Part shown: positions 46,142-56,510 of the stretch, one piece after another
How positions within the stretch are numbered: the stretch's first letter is position 1
Layout: the number at the start of each line of letters is the position of its first letter
From: Rubrivivax gelatinosus IL144
Lineage (GTDB): Bacteria; Pseudomonadota; Gammaproteobacteria; Burkholderiales; Burkholderiaceae_C
Length of the DNA stretch: 64,000 bases
Direction: 5' to 3'
Assembly: GCF_000284255.1 (NCBI RefSeq)
Contig: NC_017075.1
Location: forward strand, 4,898,001 to 4,962,000
Program-made: the position numbers and the translations under genes
The notes under the pieces: model-generated
Databases searched by the model: none
Seen by the model: only the letters and a program-made list of their open reading frames with translations
Told to the model about the DNA's origin: nothing

Positions 46142-47098
46142 GTGAACTTCCAGCAGCTGCGATCGGTGCGCGAAACGGTGCGCCGGGGCTTCAACCTCAC
46201 CGAGGTCGCGCAGGTGCTGCACACCTCGCAGCCCGGCGTCAGCCGCCAGATCCGCGAGCTGGAGACCGAGCTCGGCGTCGAGATCTTCGTGCGCGCCGGC
46301 AAGCGCCTGACCGGGCTGACCGCACCGGGCGCGACCATCCTGCCGATCGTCGAGCGCCTGCTGCAGGAAGCCGACAACCTGAAGCGCGCCGGCGACGACT
46401 ACGCCGGGCAGGGCAAGGGCACGCTGGTCATCGCCGCGACGCACTCGCAGGCGCGCTACGCGCTGCCCACCGCGGTGCGCGACTTCCGCGCCACGCATCC
46501 CAACGTGCAGCTGCGCCTGCACCAGGGCTCGCCCAAGCAGGTGGCCGAGCTGCTGCTCGAAGGCGAGGCCGACCTCGGCGTGGCCACCGCGCTGATCGCC
46601 CACTACCCCGAGCTGGTGGCGCTGCCCTGCTACCGCTGGACGCACTCGGTGATCGTGCCGGCGGGCCACGAGCTGGCGCGGGACGCCGAACGCGGCGCGC
46701 CGCTGACGCTGGAGCGCCTGGCCGCCTTCCCGCTGATCACCTACGAACCCGGCTACACCGGCCGCAGCCAGATCGACGAGGCCTTCAGCCAGAAAGGCCT
46801 GGCGCTGGAGCTGGTGCTGTCGGCGATGGACGCCGACGTCATCAAGACCTACGTCGAGCTGGGCATGGGCGTGGGCATCATCGCCTCGATGGCCTACGAC
46901 GAGCAGCGCGACCCCGGCCTGCGCGCCATCGACGCGCGCCATCTCTTCGCCACCAACATGACGCACGTCGGCCTGCGCCGCGGCGCATACCTGCGCGACT
47001 ACGTCTACGACTTCATCCGCACCTTCGCGGCGCCGCTGGACCGGGAGCTGGTCGACCGGGCGCTGGCGGCGCCGGTGGGGGTGGTGGTCGAGCCCTGA
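46142..47098 (+). CDS. cysB: CysB-type LysR regulator of sulfur assimilation
   Basis: A 318-residue LysR-family protein of the CysB/Cbl group. The helix-turn-helix region is NLTEVAQVLHTSQPGVSRQIRELETELGVEIF with the typical CysB start MNFQQLRSVRETVRRGFN. The effector domain shows IAATHSQARYALP and HQGSPKQVAELLLEGEADLGVAT, the sulfate/N-acetylserine-binding area. GGAGG at 46131-46135 precedes the GTG start. Burkholderiales often carry cysB directly after cysA of the sulfate transporter; here it points the opposite way and is separated by 1.8 kb, but it is still the likely activator of sbp-cysTWA. Confidence 0.92.
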   Translation: MNFQQLRSVRETVRRGFNLTEVAQVLHTSQPGVSRQIRELETELGVEIFVRAGKRLTGLTAPGATILPIVERLLQEADNLKRAGDDYAGQGKGTLVIAATHSQARYALPTAVRDFRATHPNVQLRLHQGSPKQVAELLLEGEADLGVATALIAHYPELVALPCYRWTHSVIVPAGHELARDAERGAPLTLERLAAFPLITYEPGYTGRSQIDEAFSQKGLALELVLSAMDADVIKTYVELGMGVGIIASMAYDEQRDPGLRAIDARHLFATNMTHVGLRRGAYLRDYVYDFIRTFAAPLDRELVDRALAAPVGVVVEP

Positions 47099-47360
47099 TC
47101 AAGGGCATTCCGAAGGCCGGCCCGCCGCCGGAGCGGGCGTGATGGCCCGGCCGCCGTCATCTCGTTCGCGATCGGCGCAACACAATGCATCAGGCCGAAT
47201 TCGATCGAATTGAGGACGTTCTTCTTCGATTTCCTGAGTGTCGAATGCGATCGGACCGCCAACACGACCCCAATTCCGGGGACGAACACTCGTGTTCGTG
47301 CGGCCGCGCAGGACCGGCACGATACGATCGAATGACATCGAAAAAAGCACTCAGGGAGAG
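47099..47360. promoter_or_regulatory. AT-richer gap upstream of the lipoprotein gene, with two perfect palindromes
   Basis: The 262-base gap has visibly lower GC content than its surroundings. It contains a 14-bp palindrome AATTCGATCGAATT (47198-47211) and an inverted repeat ACGAACAC-TC-GTGTTCGT (47282-47299). TACGAT near 47323 could be a -10. The palindromes are candidate operators for the lipoprotein gene. Confidence 0.45.
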
Positions 47361-48251
47361 ATGCGAATGGCGGGGAAACTCGAATGGCTGGCCGCAAGGC
47401 CTGCACGCGCCGTGGCCGGCGTGGCGCTCGTCGGCGCCCTCGCGGCGTGCGGCGGCGGGGTCGTGGACGACAACGGCGAAGCGGATCACCTCGTTTGTGC
47501 GACGGGATGCAAACCCTCCAGTTCGCTGAAAACGAACGAACTCCGCGCGTATTTCGCCGTCGTCGGCGATGGCTCCAGCGTGCAAGCGCAGGCTGGTTTC
47601 AGCACCGGCAGCGACCTGCGCTTCAATGTCGAGATCGACGGCGGCGACAGCCTGCGGCTGGTCACGCCCAAGGGAAGCCAAGGCTTCCATATCCCGGGAG
47701 GAGACATCACGACGCTCCTCGGCGACGCCCTGATCACGCTGATCACCGGGGCAAAGCCTTATGTGTCCAAGATCGATCCGTCGTCGGGCGTCACGCCATT
47801 GCGCTTCGAGTTCGTTCGCGGCACCACGACCGAGGTCTCGACGGTGGAGTTGCCGGCGCCATTCGACATCTTGAGTCCCGCGTCGCGAACGACGCTGCCC
47901 ATCACGCAGCGCACGCTGCCCATCCGCTTGAGCGCGGCGGAGGTGGGCTCGTCGCATTACGCCAGCATCGATTGCACCGACGTCAACGGCAACAAGGGCA
48001 GTGGCTCACCCGGACTGGGCGTGGTGTCCGGCAGTCTCGCCAGCGACACGTCCGGCGTGTCTTATTCGCTGGATCTGGGCAAGGCGATCGATGGACTCAG
48101 CTTCTCGAGCACTTATCCGCGTGGCGCGGTGGCGCGCTGCGACGTCAAGCTCCAAGTGGTCGTGCAGAGGGTGGGCCAGGCCGACCCGGCGTTCGCCTCG
48201 GCCGAGGTCTACGCGAAGCAGGCCCGGTCGGTCTCGATCGCTCTGCGCTAA
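47361..48251 (+). CDS. Lipoprotein of unknown function
   Basis: A 296-residue protein with a lipoprotein signal (GVALVGALAACGGG, lipobox LAAC with the acylated Cys near residue 30) and a mature beta-rich part with Gly, Ser and Thr. One region of cysteines (LVCATGCKPSS) follows the lipid anchor and others occur near DCTDVNG and RCDVKLQ. It was not recognised. The start ATG at 47361 is preceded by AGGGAGAG. Codon usage has more A/T-ending codons than its neighbours, and the gene sits between cysB and cysA where neither is usually interrupted, so it may be acquired or recombined in. Confidence 0.75.
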   Translation: MRMAGKLEWLAARPARAVAGVALVGALAACGGGVVDDNGEADHLVCATGCKPSSSLKTNELRAYFAVVGDGSSVQAQAGFSTGSDLRFNVEIDGGDSLRLVTPKGSQGFHIPGGDITTLLGDALITLITGAKPYVSKIDPSSGVTPLRFEFVRGTTTEVSTVELPAPFDILSPASRTTLPITQRTLPIRLSAAEVGSSHYASIDCTDVNGNKGSGSPGLGVVSGSLASDTSGVSYSLDLGKAIDGLSFSSTYPRGAVARCDVKLQVVVQRVGQADPAFASAEVYAKQARSVSIALR

Positions 48252-48287
48252 GGCGTCCCCGCTGCGGGACAGCCGCTCGACGTCCCG

Positions 48288-48905
48288 ATGCGCTTAGCCG
48301 GCAGGCTCACCCGCTGGAACGACGAGCGTGGCTTCGGCACGATCGAGTCGACCCAGGGCGGCGAGCCGATCTTCATGCACGTCTCGGCATGGCCCAAGGG
48401 CGAGCCGCGGCCGCGGCTCGGCCAGGCGGTGTCGTTCGAGATCGAACTCGGGCCCAAGGGCAAGCGCGCGTGCAAGGTCCAGCCCCTCGCGCAGCGGCGC
48501 ACGCCGCCGCGGGCGCCCCGCGCGCGCCCGGCGCCTTGGGGCACCGCGACGCTGTTCACGATCCCCGCCTTCCTGCTGCTGTACCTGGGCCTCTCGGTGC
48601 TCTGGGGACTGCCCCGGTGGGTCGGCGGGCTGTACCTCGCGGCCAGCTTGGTCAGCGTCGTGGCCTACGCGCTGGACAAGTCGGCCGCCGAACGCGGCGC
48701 CTGGCGCACGCCGGAGAGCACGCTGCACGCGCTGGCGCTGCTCGGTGGCTGGCCGGGCGCGCTGCTGGCGCAGCAGTGGCTGCGCCACAAGTCGAGCAAG
48801 CCGGCCTTCCGCCGCGTGTTCTGGGCGACGGTGATGCTCAACGTGGCGGCGCTGGCGGTGCTCGGCTCGCCGCTGGGTGCGGCGCTCGTCGGCGCCGCGA
48901 GCTGA
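48288..48905 (+). CDS. Cold-shock-domain / DUF1294 fusion membrane protein
   Basis: A 205-residue protein. The N-terminal part (about 1-65) resembles the cold-shock domain, with GRLTRWNDERGFGTIESTQGGEPIFMHVSAWP and VSFEIELGPKGKRA. A basic Pro/Arg linker follows, then three or four hydrophobic segments of the DUF1294 family with the motif YALDKSAAERGAWRTPESTLH and a final HKSSKPAFRRVFW. The fusion pairs a nucleic-acid-binding domain with a membrane domain of unknown function and is widespread in proteobacteria. Confidence 0.88.
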   Translation: MRLAGRLTRWNDERGFGTIESTQGGEPIFMHVSAWPKGEPRPRLGQAVSFEIELGPKGKRACKVQPLAQRRTPPRAPRARPAPWGTATLFTIPAFLLLYLGLSVLWGLPRWVGGLYLAASLVSVVAYALDKSAAERGAWRTPESTLHALALLGGWPGALLAQQWLRHKSSKPAFRRVFWATVMLNVAALAVLGSPLGAALVGAAS

Positions 48906-48915
48906 GCCGCGCCGC

Positions 48916-49924
<1,009 letters not shown>

Positions 49925-49935
<11 letters not shown>

Positions 49936-50863
49936 CGGCAGCTCCCTTCATCGTCGCCTTCACGCGCTGCTCGACGGCGTACTTCAGCACCAGCGTGACC
50001 AGCGCCAGCGCCGCGAGCAGCGACGCGACCGCGAAAGCGGCGGCGAACTGGTATTCGTTGTAGAGGATCTCGATGTGCAGCGGCATCGTGTTGGTCTCGC
50101 CGCGGATGTGGCCGCTGACGACGCTGACGGCGCCGAACTCGCCCATCGCGCGCGCGTTGCAGAGGATCACGCCGTACAGCAGCGCCCACTTCACGTTGGG
50201 CAGCGTCACGCGGCGGAAGATCTGCCAGCCGCCGGCGCCGAGCACACGCGCCGCCTCCTCCTGCTCGACGCCTTGGGCCTGCATCAGCGGGATCAGCTCG
50301 CGCGCGACGAAGGGGAAGGTGACGAAGACGGTGGCCAGCACGATGCCGGGCACGGCGAAGATGATCTTCAGGTCATGGTCGCGCAGCCACTCGCCGAACC
50401 AGCCCTGCATGCCGAAGACGAGCACGTAGATCAGGCCGGCGATCACCGGGCTCACCGAGAACGGCAGGTCGATCAGCGTCAGCAGCAGGTTCTTGCCGCG
50501 GAAGTCGAACTTGGCGATGCACCAGGCCGCGGCGATGCCGAACACGAGGTTCAGCGGCACGCTGATCACCGCCGCCAGCAGCGTCAGCTTGACCGCCGAC
50601 AGCGCGTCGGGCTCGACGATGGCCGCCAGGTAGACCGCCCAGCCTTTCTTCAGCGCCTCGTGGAAGACGGTGGCCAGCGGCACGAAGAGGAACAGCGTCA
50701 GGAACACCAGCGCGGTGCCGATCAGCAGCCGGCGCACCCAGGCCGGCTCCTCGGTGGCGCCCAGGCGGCGTTCGACCGCGGGTGCCGCCGTCGGCCAGGA
50801 TTCGGTCTTGCGCCGCACGACGGCGCGCCAGCCGCCACGCAGCCGAGTGGTCGTCGTATTCAC
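49925..50863 (-). CDS. cysW: Sulfate ABC transporter permease CysW
   Basis: A 312-residue permease with about six membrane helices and the ABC-coupling motif in [22 protein letters not shown] near residue 205. [32 protein letters not shown] is characteristic of CysW. A non-family N-terminal stretch of about 45 residues precedes the first helix. The start GTG at 50863 overlaps the cysT stop (GTGA). Confidence 0.94.
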
Positions 50864-51696
50864 ACGCCCCCCTGGCGTTTACGCGCCCAGGCCTGCAGCG
50901 CGTTGATGACCAGCAGCAGCACGAAGGACACCGTCAGCATCACCACCGCCACCGCGGTGGCGCCGGCGTAGTCGTACTGCTCGAGCTTGGTGATGATGAT
51001 CAGCGGCGTGATCTCGCTGACCATCGGCATGTTGCCGGCGATGAAGATCACCGAGCCGTACTCGCCCAGCGCACGCGCGAAGGCGAGCGCGAAGCCGGTC
51101 AAGAGCGCCGGCATGACGATCGGCAGCACCACCTGTGTCACCGTCTGCCAGCGCGTCGCGCCCAGCGTCGCGGCGGCTTCCTCGAACTCGCGGTTCACGT
51201 CTTCCAGCACCGGCTGCACGGTGCGCACGACGAAGGGCAGGCCGATGAAGACCAGCGCGACGAAGACGCCGACCGGCGTGAACGCCACCTTGAACGGCAG
51301 CCACTGGCCGATGGCGCCGTTCTGGGCATAGATCGCGGTCAGCGCGATGCCGGCCACCGCGGTCGGCAGCGCGAACGGCAGGTCCACGAGCGCGTCGACC
51401 AGGCGCCGGCCCGGGAAGCGGTAGCGCACCAGCACCCAGGCGACGAGCAGGCCGAACACGGCGTTGACCAGCGCCGCCGCGAGCGAGGCGCCGAAGGTCA
51501 GCCGGTAGGAGGCGACGACACGCGGCGACATCGTCGCGGCGACGAAGGCGTCCCAACTCAGCGTCGCCGTCTTCAGGAAGGCGGCCGACAGCGGCACCAG
51601 CACCAGCAGGCACACGTACAGCAGCGCGAAGCCGAACGCGAGGTCGAAGCCGGGCAGGACGGTGTGGCGGCGCAGCAGCGCGCGTGAGAACGGCAT
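50860..51696 (-). CDS. cysT: Sulfate ABC transporter permease CysT
   Basis: A 278-residue permease with six or more membrane helices; the coupling loop is [21 protein letters not shown], and [19 protein letters not shown] is the CysT signature. The ATG at 51696 is supported by GGAGG eight bases before it; the frame upstream contains no helix or family sequence. The 176-base gap to sbp contains two hairpins that may set the ratio of binding protein to permease mRNA. Confidence 0.94.
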   Translation of the reverse strand: MPFSRALLRRHTVLPGFDLAFGFALLYVCLLVLVPLSAAFLKTATLSWDAFVAATMSPRVVASYRLTFGASLAAALVNAVFGLLVAWVLVRYRFPGRRLVDALVDLPFALPTAVAGIALTAIYAQNGAIGQWLPFKVAFTPVGVFVALVFIGLPFVVRTVQPVLEDVNREFEEAAATLGATRWQTVTQVVLPIVMPALLTGFALAFARALGEYGSVIFIAGNMPMVSEITPLIIITKLEQYDYAGATAVAVVMLTVSFVLLLVINALQAWARKRQGGV

Positions 51697-51770
51697 CAGG
51701 CCTCCACGCGCCGTGCCGTGCGCACGCGCTTCATCGGTTTGCTCATGGGAAGGGGCGAAATACGAAGCTG

Positions 51771-51812
51771 AACGCATCGTAGGCAGCACATGACGGCCGC
51801 CTACGAAGCGTT
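51771..51812 (-). other. Long hairpin in the sbp-cysT gap
   Basis: Arms at 51771-51784 and 51799-51812 pair at 13 of 14 positions around a 14-base loop. It lies between the sbp stop and the cysT start on the minus strand and has no T-tract. Such intercistronic structures commonly stabilise the binding-protein message against exonucleases. Confidence 0.5.
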
Positions 51813-51841
51813 TCGAGGATCGTTATGCGAGCGGCGTCTGT

Positions 51842-51871
51842 CCCCGCGGATGCGGGCGCCGGCCCGCGGGG
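51842..51871 (-). other. GC hairpin immediately after sbp
   Basis: CCCCGCGG (51842-51849) and CCGCGGGG (51864-51871) form an 8-bp stem with a 14-base loop. Reading the minus strand it starts one base after the sbp TGA. No T-tract follows, so it is probably a mRNA 3' stabiliser or attenuator and not a full terminator. Confidence 0.5.
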
Positions 51872-51872
51872 G

Positions 51873-52886
51873 TCACTTGCGCACGTAGATCTGGTCGAAG
51901 GTGCCGCCGTCGGCGAAGTGCGTCTGCTGCGCCTTGGCCCAGCCGCCGAACACCTGGTCGATCGTGAACAGCGTGACCTTGGGGAACTGCTTTTCGTACT
52001 TCGCCGCCGCCTTCGGATCGATCGGGCGGTAGTAGTTCTGCCCGGCGATGTCCTGGCCTTCGGGCGAGTACAGGTACTCCAGGTAGGCCTGGGCGACGGC
52101 GCGTGTGCCCTTGCGGTCGACGACCTTGTCGACCACGGCCACCGGCGGCTCGGCCAGGATGGACAGCGAGGGCGCGACGATGTCGAACTTGTCCGGGCCC
52201 AGCTCCTTCAGCGCCAGCAGCGCCTCGTTCTCCCAGGCCAGCAGCACGTCGCCGACGCCGCGTTCGACGAAGGTCGTCGTCGCGCCGCGCGCGCCGCTGT
52301 CGAGCACCGGCACGTTCGCCAGGATCTTGCCGACGAACTCCTTGGCCTTGGCTTCGGAGCCGTACTTCTTCTGCGCGTAGCCCCAGGCGGCGAGATAGTT
52401 CCAGCGTGCGCCGCCGGAGGTCTTGGGGTTCGGCGTGATGACCGAGATGCCGGGCTTGATCAGGTCGTCCCAGTCCTTGATGCCCTTCGGGTTGCCCTTG
52501 CGCACCAGGAACACGATGGTCGAGGTGTAGGGCGCGCTGTTGTGCTTCAGGCGCTTCTGCCAGTCGGGCGCCAGCAGCTTGGCCTTTTCCGCGATCTCGT
52601 CGATGTCGTAGGCCAGCGCCAGCGTCACGACGTCGGCGTCCAGGCCGTCGATGACCGAACGCGCCTGCTTGCCCGAGCCGCCGTGCGACTGCTTGATCGT
52701 CACGTTGTCGCCGGTCTTGGCCTTCCAGTGGGCGGCGAAGGCCTTGTTGAAGTCCTGGTAGAGCTCGCGCGTCGGGTCGTAGGAGACGTTCAGCAGCGTC
52801 ACGTCCTTGGCCCAGGCGCCGGCAGCGGCGACGGCCAGCGTGGCGGCGGCCAGCGTGGCGCGCCAAGGGAATCGGGTGATGTTCAT
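51873..52886 (-). CDS. sbp: Periplasmic sulfate-binding protein
   Basis: A 337-residue solute-binding protein with a Sec signal ([26 protein letters not shown]). The mature sequence begins [21 protein letters not shown] and has [30 protein letters not shown], the anion-contacting area, then [19 protein letters not shown]. These fit sulfate or thiosulfate binding (Sbp or CysP). It is the first gene of the transporter operon; its promoter should lie in 52887-53078 and is a likely CysB target, but a specific CysB site could not be recognised by eye. Confidence 0.94.
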   Translation of the reverse strand: MNITRFPWRATLAAATLAVAAAGAWAKDVTLLNVSYDPTRELYQDFNKAFAAHWKAKTGDNVTIKQSHGGSGKQARSVIDGLDADVVTLALAYDIDEIAEKAKLLAPDWQKRLKHNSAPYTSTIVFLVRKGNPKGIKDWDDLIKPGISVITPNPKTSGGARWNYLAAWGYAQKKYGSEAKAKEFVGKILANVPVLDSGARGATTTFVERGVGDVLLAWENEALLALKELGPDKFDIVAPSLSILAEPPVAVVDKVVDRKGTRAVAQAYLEYLYSPEGQDIAGQNYYRPIDPKAAAKYEKQFPKVTLFTIDQVFGGWAKAQQTHFADGGTFDQIYVRK

Positions 52887-53078
52887 GCAGGATCCGTTCG
52901 GTCGGGGATGCAGTCCATGCTAGGAACGAGGAAGCAAGCGAAGAACGAATGAAATCGCCGATCCTTATGCGTTTTGCGCCCATTGCCGCCCAGCCGCACG
53001 GCTTGCGCCCGGTGAAGCGGGGTGCCGCGGCGGGCGGCTATGCTCGGCCGCCATGCCCTGTCTTGCTTGCGCTCCGCG

Positions 53079-53927
53079 ATGAGCCTGCCCCCCGCCGACT
53101 GGCCGCTGCGTGAGTTCAGCCGCTCGGTGCGCACCGGCGAAGTCGACTGGCACGTGCAGGTCGCCGGCCGCGGCCCGGTGATCCTGCTGCTGCACGGCTC
53201 GGGCGGCTCCTCGCACTCGTTCGCCGGCATGCTGCCGCACCTGGTGGCGCACGGCACCGTCGTCGCACCCGACCTGCCGGGCCACGGCTTCACGACCGGC
53301 GCCCGCTTCGACGCGCTGACGCTGCCGCGGCTGCGCGAAGCCATCGCCTCGCTGCTGCTGGCGCTGGAGCTGCCGCGCCCGGCACTGGTCGCCGGACATT
53401 CGGCCGGCGCCGCGCTGGCGCTGCGCTGGGCGCTGGACGCGCCGCGGCCGCCGAAGGCGGTGTTGGGCTTCGCGCCTTCGCTGGTGGCGCCGCCCGCTTA
53501 TTACATGCAGTGGATGGCGCCGCTGGTGCATCCGTTCGCGACCTCGGCGCCGGTGACCTCGATGCTGGCCTGGGCCGTGGGCCCCACCGGCATGCTCGAC
53601 TGGCTGCTCGACTCCACCGGCAGCAAGCTGCCCGAGGCCGAACGCCGCCTCTATCGCACGCTGTTCGCGCAGCCGACGCACGTGCGCGGCGCCATGAGCT
53701 TCATGGCCGCCGCCGACCTGCCCTCGCTGCTGCCGGGCTGCGCCGCGCTGCCCTGCCCGGCGGCCTTCGTGCTCGGCCGCGAGGACGGCTGGATCCGCGA
53801 GCGACCGCTGCGCCGCGTGCTGCAGCGCCACCTGCCGCAGGCCGAGGTGCAGACCTGGCCCGGCGGCCATCTGCTGCACGAGCAGAGCCCCGAACGCGCC
53901 GCCCGGCGGCTCATCGAACTGCTTTGA
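53079..53927 (+). CDS. bchO: BchO-type alpha/beta hydrolase of bacteriochlorophyll synthesis
   Basis: A 282-residue alpha/beta-fold protein strongly resembling BchO, the accessory hydrolase often encoded with magnesium chelatase bchI-bchD. Matching segments are DWPLREFSRSV, DWHVQVAGRGPVILLLHGSGGSSHSF, VVAPDLPGHGFTT, LVAGHSAGAALALRWALD (the nucleophile elbow with Ser) and PGGHLLHEQSPERA with the catalytic His. Its exact reaction is not established. It is 42 kb from bchEJ and no bchI or bchD adjoins it. A -10-like TATGCT is at 53039-53044. The ATG at 53079 is chosen because family sequence begins there; an earlier in-frame ATG at 53022 is possible. Confidence 0.85.
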   Translation: MSLPPADWPLREFSRSVRTGEVDWHVQVAGRGPVILLLHGSGGSSHSFAGMLPHLVAHGTVVAPDLPGHGFTTGARFDALTLPRLREAIASLLLALELPRPALVAGHSAGAALALRWALDAPRPPKAVLGFAPSLVAPPAYYMQWMAPLVHPFATSAPVTSMLAWAVGPTGMLDWLLDSTGSKLPEAERRLYRTLFAQPTHVRGAMSFMAAADLPSLLPGCAALPCPAAFVLGREDGWIRERPLRRVLQRHLPQAEVQTWPGGHLLHEQSPERAARRLIELL

Positions 53928-53935
53928 GCCGGCGG

Positions 53936-53941
53936 CATACT
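53936..53941 (+). promoter_or_regulatory. -10-like hexamer of the histidine phosphatase gene
   Basis: CATACT is followed by eight bases and the ATG at 53950, with no Shine-Dalgarno, consistent with leaderless expression. It overlaps the end of bchO by only a few bases. Confidence 0.35.
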
Positions 53942-53949
53942 CGCCGGCG

Positions 53950-54594
53950 ATGACCGAATTCCTCTTCATCCGCCACGGCGAGACCGACTGGAACCGCCAG
54001 CAGCGTTTCCAGGGCCGCATCGACGTCCCGCTCAACGCCACCGGCCGCCTGCAGGCCGAACGCCTGGCCGAACGGCTGGCCCCGGAGCCGGTCGACGCGC
54101 TCTACGCCAGCGACCTCGTACGCGCGATGCAGACCGCCCAGCCGCTGGCCCGCGCCTGGAAGCTGGACACGCGCCCCGAACCGGGGCTGCGCGAACAAGG
54201 CTTCGGCATCCTCGAAGGCCTGGACGTGCCGACGATCCGCGTCGAACACGCCGATCTGTGGGCGCGCTGGATCGAACGCCGCGCCGACTTCGCCTTGCCC
54301 GGCGGCGAGAGCGTGCGCGACTTCAGCACGCGCGTGCTCGGCGCCGTCGCCCGCCTGGCCGCCGCGCACGAGGGCGGCCGCGTCGCCGTCGTCACGCACG
54401 GCGGCGTGCTCGACATGCTGTGGCGCCACGCCCGCGGCGAAGCGCTGGATGGCGCCCGCGCCTGCCTGATCCCGAACACCGGCCTGAACCGGCTGCGCTG
54501 GCACGACGGCGCGCTGACGATCGAGGCCTGGGGCGACGACGCCCACATTGCCGACCTGCCGGGGACGGCGCCGGTGACGCCGCTGGCGCGCTGA
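53950..54594 (+). CDS. Histidine phosphatase family protein (phosphoglycerate-mutase-like)
   Basis: A 214-residue phosphatase with the phospho-acceptor motif FIRHGETDWNRQQRFQGR, in which His9 is the nucleophile, and a second catalytic histidine in VVTHGGVLDML. The family includes GpmB and CobC-like alpha-ribazole phosphatases. With B12-dependent BchE in the same genome a cobalamin-related role is conceivable, but sequence alone does not decide it. It ends two bases before a convergent small gene. Confidence 0.9.
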   Translation: MTEFLFIRHGETDWNRQQRFQGRIDVPLNATGRLQAERLAERLAPEPVDALYASDLVRAMQTAQPLARAWKLDTRPEPGLREQGFGILEGLDVPTIRVEHADLWARWIERRADFALPGGESVRDFSTRVLGAVARLAAAHEGGRVAVVTHGGVLDMLWRHARGEALDGARACLIPNTGLNRLRWHDGALTIEAWGDDAHIADLPGTAPVTPLAR

Positions 54595-54596
54595 GT

Positions 54597-54782
54597 TCAG
54601 CGCTCGGGTGCGCCCGGCTGCGGCAGCGCCGGGTCTTCGGCCGCGGCGGCGTCGGTCACCGGGCGGCTCACGGCCTTGCCCAGCGACTCCAGCACGCCGT
54701 CGTCGGCGCCCTTGGGCGAAGGCTGACCGCCCGGGTCGGCTGCGGGGTCCGGGCGCGGATCGGGGGGAGTGGGTGTGTTCAT
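54597..54782 (-). CDS. Small Pro/Asp-rich hypothetical protein
   Basis: A 61-residue hydrophilic protein starting MNTPTPPDPRPDPAADPGG, with a short conserved-looking segment LESLGKAVSRPVTDAA, and no signal peptide or membrane segment. Its probable start ATG at 54782 has no clear Shine-Dalgarno. It is convergent with the phosphatase gene and divergent from the M4 protease. Coding is judged from the codon pattern and position only, so it is uncertain. Confidence 0.45.
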   Translation of the reverse strand: MNTPTPPDPRPDPAADPGGQPSPKGADDGVLESLGKAVSRPVTDAAAAEDPALPQPGAPER

Positions 54783-54923
54783 GTCGGCCTGATGGCAATC
54801 GGGAATCCCACGCCCCCTAACCCCCACGAATGCGCGGCCCGGCCCGCGGGATTCGGCTCCTAGGATGGCTCGCGCCTTGCGTGGCGTGACCAAAGACAAC
54901 ATCAAGACAGGAGCGAAACCCCC

Positions 54924-56501
54924 GTGACCCAGACTTCCTCGCGGCGTGTCCGCATCACGTTCTCGATCCTCGCCGCAGCCGCGGCCCTGGCCACCACGAC
55001 GGCAGGCGCCGCACCGAGTGCCGACCAGAGCCGCGCCGCCAGCGCGCGTGCGCTGTCCCACGTGCAGGCCTATGCCGGCCGCACGCTGCACGGCGCCGGC
55101 CAGACCTGGGCCGTGCGCAACATGGTCATCGACGCCGACGGCCGCGAGCACGTGCGCCTGGACCGCCGCTACCGTGGCCTGCGCGTCATCGGTGGCGACG
55201 TCGTCGTGCACGGCAGCCGCAGCGGCGCTTTCCTCGACGCCACGCTGACGCTGCGCCGCGCCCTGACGCTGGGCACCAAGCCCGGCCGCAGTGCCGCCGA
55301 CGCGCTGCGCACGGCGCTGGCGACGCACAGCGGTGCACTGCGCCAGGCGCCCGAGCTCGTCGTGCACGCGCGCGGCGACCGCCCGGTGCTGGCCTGGGAC
55401 GTGGTGCTCGACAGCGAAGGCGAGGACGGCACGCCCAGCGCGCTGCACGTCATCGTCGACGCCGCCAGCGCCCAGGTCATCGAGAGCTGGGACGACATCC
55501 AGACCGCGCCGGCCGCCGGCACCGGCAACTCGCTGTTCCTGGGCAGCGTGCCGCTGACGACCGAGAGCTCGGGCAGCAGCTACGTGCTCAAGGACACGAC
55601 GCGCGGGGGCCAGAACACTGTCGACATGAACAACCGCGGCTTCGGCACCGGCAAGGCGCTGAGCGACAGCGACAACGTCTGGGGCAACGGCACGACCAGC
55701 GACCGCGCGACGGTGGCCGTCGACGCGCAGTACGGCGTCGCGATGACCTGGGACTACTTCCAGAACGTGCACGGCCGCAACGGCATCGCCGACAACGGCG
55801 TCGGCGCGCAGAGCCGCGTGCACTACAAGCGCAACTACGCCAACGCGTTCTGGAGCGACAGCTGCTTCTGCATGACCTTCGGCGACGGCAACTCCAGCAT
55901 CTACCCGCTCGTGTCGCTGGACGTCGCGGGCCACGAGATGTCGCACGGCGTGACCTCGCGCACCGCCGGCCTGGTCTATTCCGGCGAGTCCGGCGGCCTG
56001 AACGAGGCCACCAGCGACATCTTCGGCACGATGGTCGAGTTCTACGCCGCCAACGCCAAGGACACGCCCGACTACCTGATGGGCGAGAAGCTGTTCAAGA
56101 ACGGCACCGGCTTCATCCGCTCGATGATCCAGCCGAGCAGCGACGGTGCCTCGGCCGACTGCTGGTACTCGGGCCTGTCCTCGCTGGACGTGCACTACAG
56201 CTCGGGCGTCGCCAACCACTTCTTCTACCTGCTCGCCGAAGGCACGACCGCCGGCCAGCCCAGCCGCACCTGCAGCGCGTCGAACACGCGCGTGGCCAAC
56301 GGCACCGGCACGCTCGCGGGCATCGGCCACGGCAAGGCCGAGAAGATCTGGTACCGCGCACTGACGGTCTACATGACCTCCAGCACCAACTACGCCGCCG
56401 CCCGCAGCGCCACGCTGTCGGCCGCCGCCGACCTCTACGGCGCCGGCTCGGCCGAAGTGAACGCGGTGGCCGCCGCCTGGAGCGCGGTGAACGTCAACTG
56501 A
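54924..56501 (+). CDS. Secreted M4 (thermolysin-like) metalloprotease
   Basis: A 525-residue preproenzyme. The signal peptide (about 1-29) is followed by an FTP/PepSY-type propeptide (about 50-190) that should inhibit and fold the enzyme. The mature catalytic domain begins near residue 200 and has the zinc motif HEMSH at residues 337-341 and the third ligand glutamate in GGLNEATSDIFG. A cysteine pair (SDSCFCMTFG) occurs before the zinc motif, and the C-terminal helical half ends AAAWSAVNVN. The GTG start at 54924 follows ACAGGAG. Expected to be exported and to degrade extracellular protein. Confidence 0.93.
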   Translation: MTQTSSRRVRITFSILAAAAALATTTAGAAPSADQSRAASARALSHVQAYAGRTLHGAGQTWAVRNMVIDADGREHVRLDRRYRGLRVIGGDVVVHGSRSGAFLDATLTLRRALTLGTKPGRSAADALRTALATHSGALRQAPELVVHARGDRPVLAWDVVLDSEGEDGTPSALHVIVDAASAQVIESWDDIQTAPAAGTGNSLFLGSVPLTTESSGSSYVLKDTTRGGQNTVDMNNRGFGTGKALSDSDNVWGNGTTSDRATVAVDAQYGVAMTWDYFQNVHGRNGIADNGVGAQSRVHYKRNYANAFWSDSCFCMTFGDGNSSIYPLVSLDVAGHEMSHGVTSRTAGLVYSGESGGLNEATSDIFGTMVEFYAANAKDTPDYLMGEKLFKNGTGFIRSMIQPSSDGASADCWYSGLSSLDVHYSSGVANHFFYLLAEGTTAGQPSRTCSASNTRVANGTGTLAGIGHGKAEKIWYRALTVYMTSSTNYAAARSATLSAAADLYGAGSAEVNAVAAAWSAVNVN

Positions 56502-56510
56502 GCGTGACCG

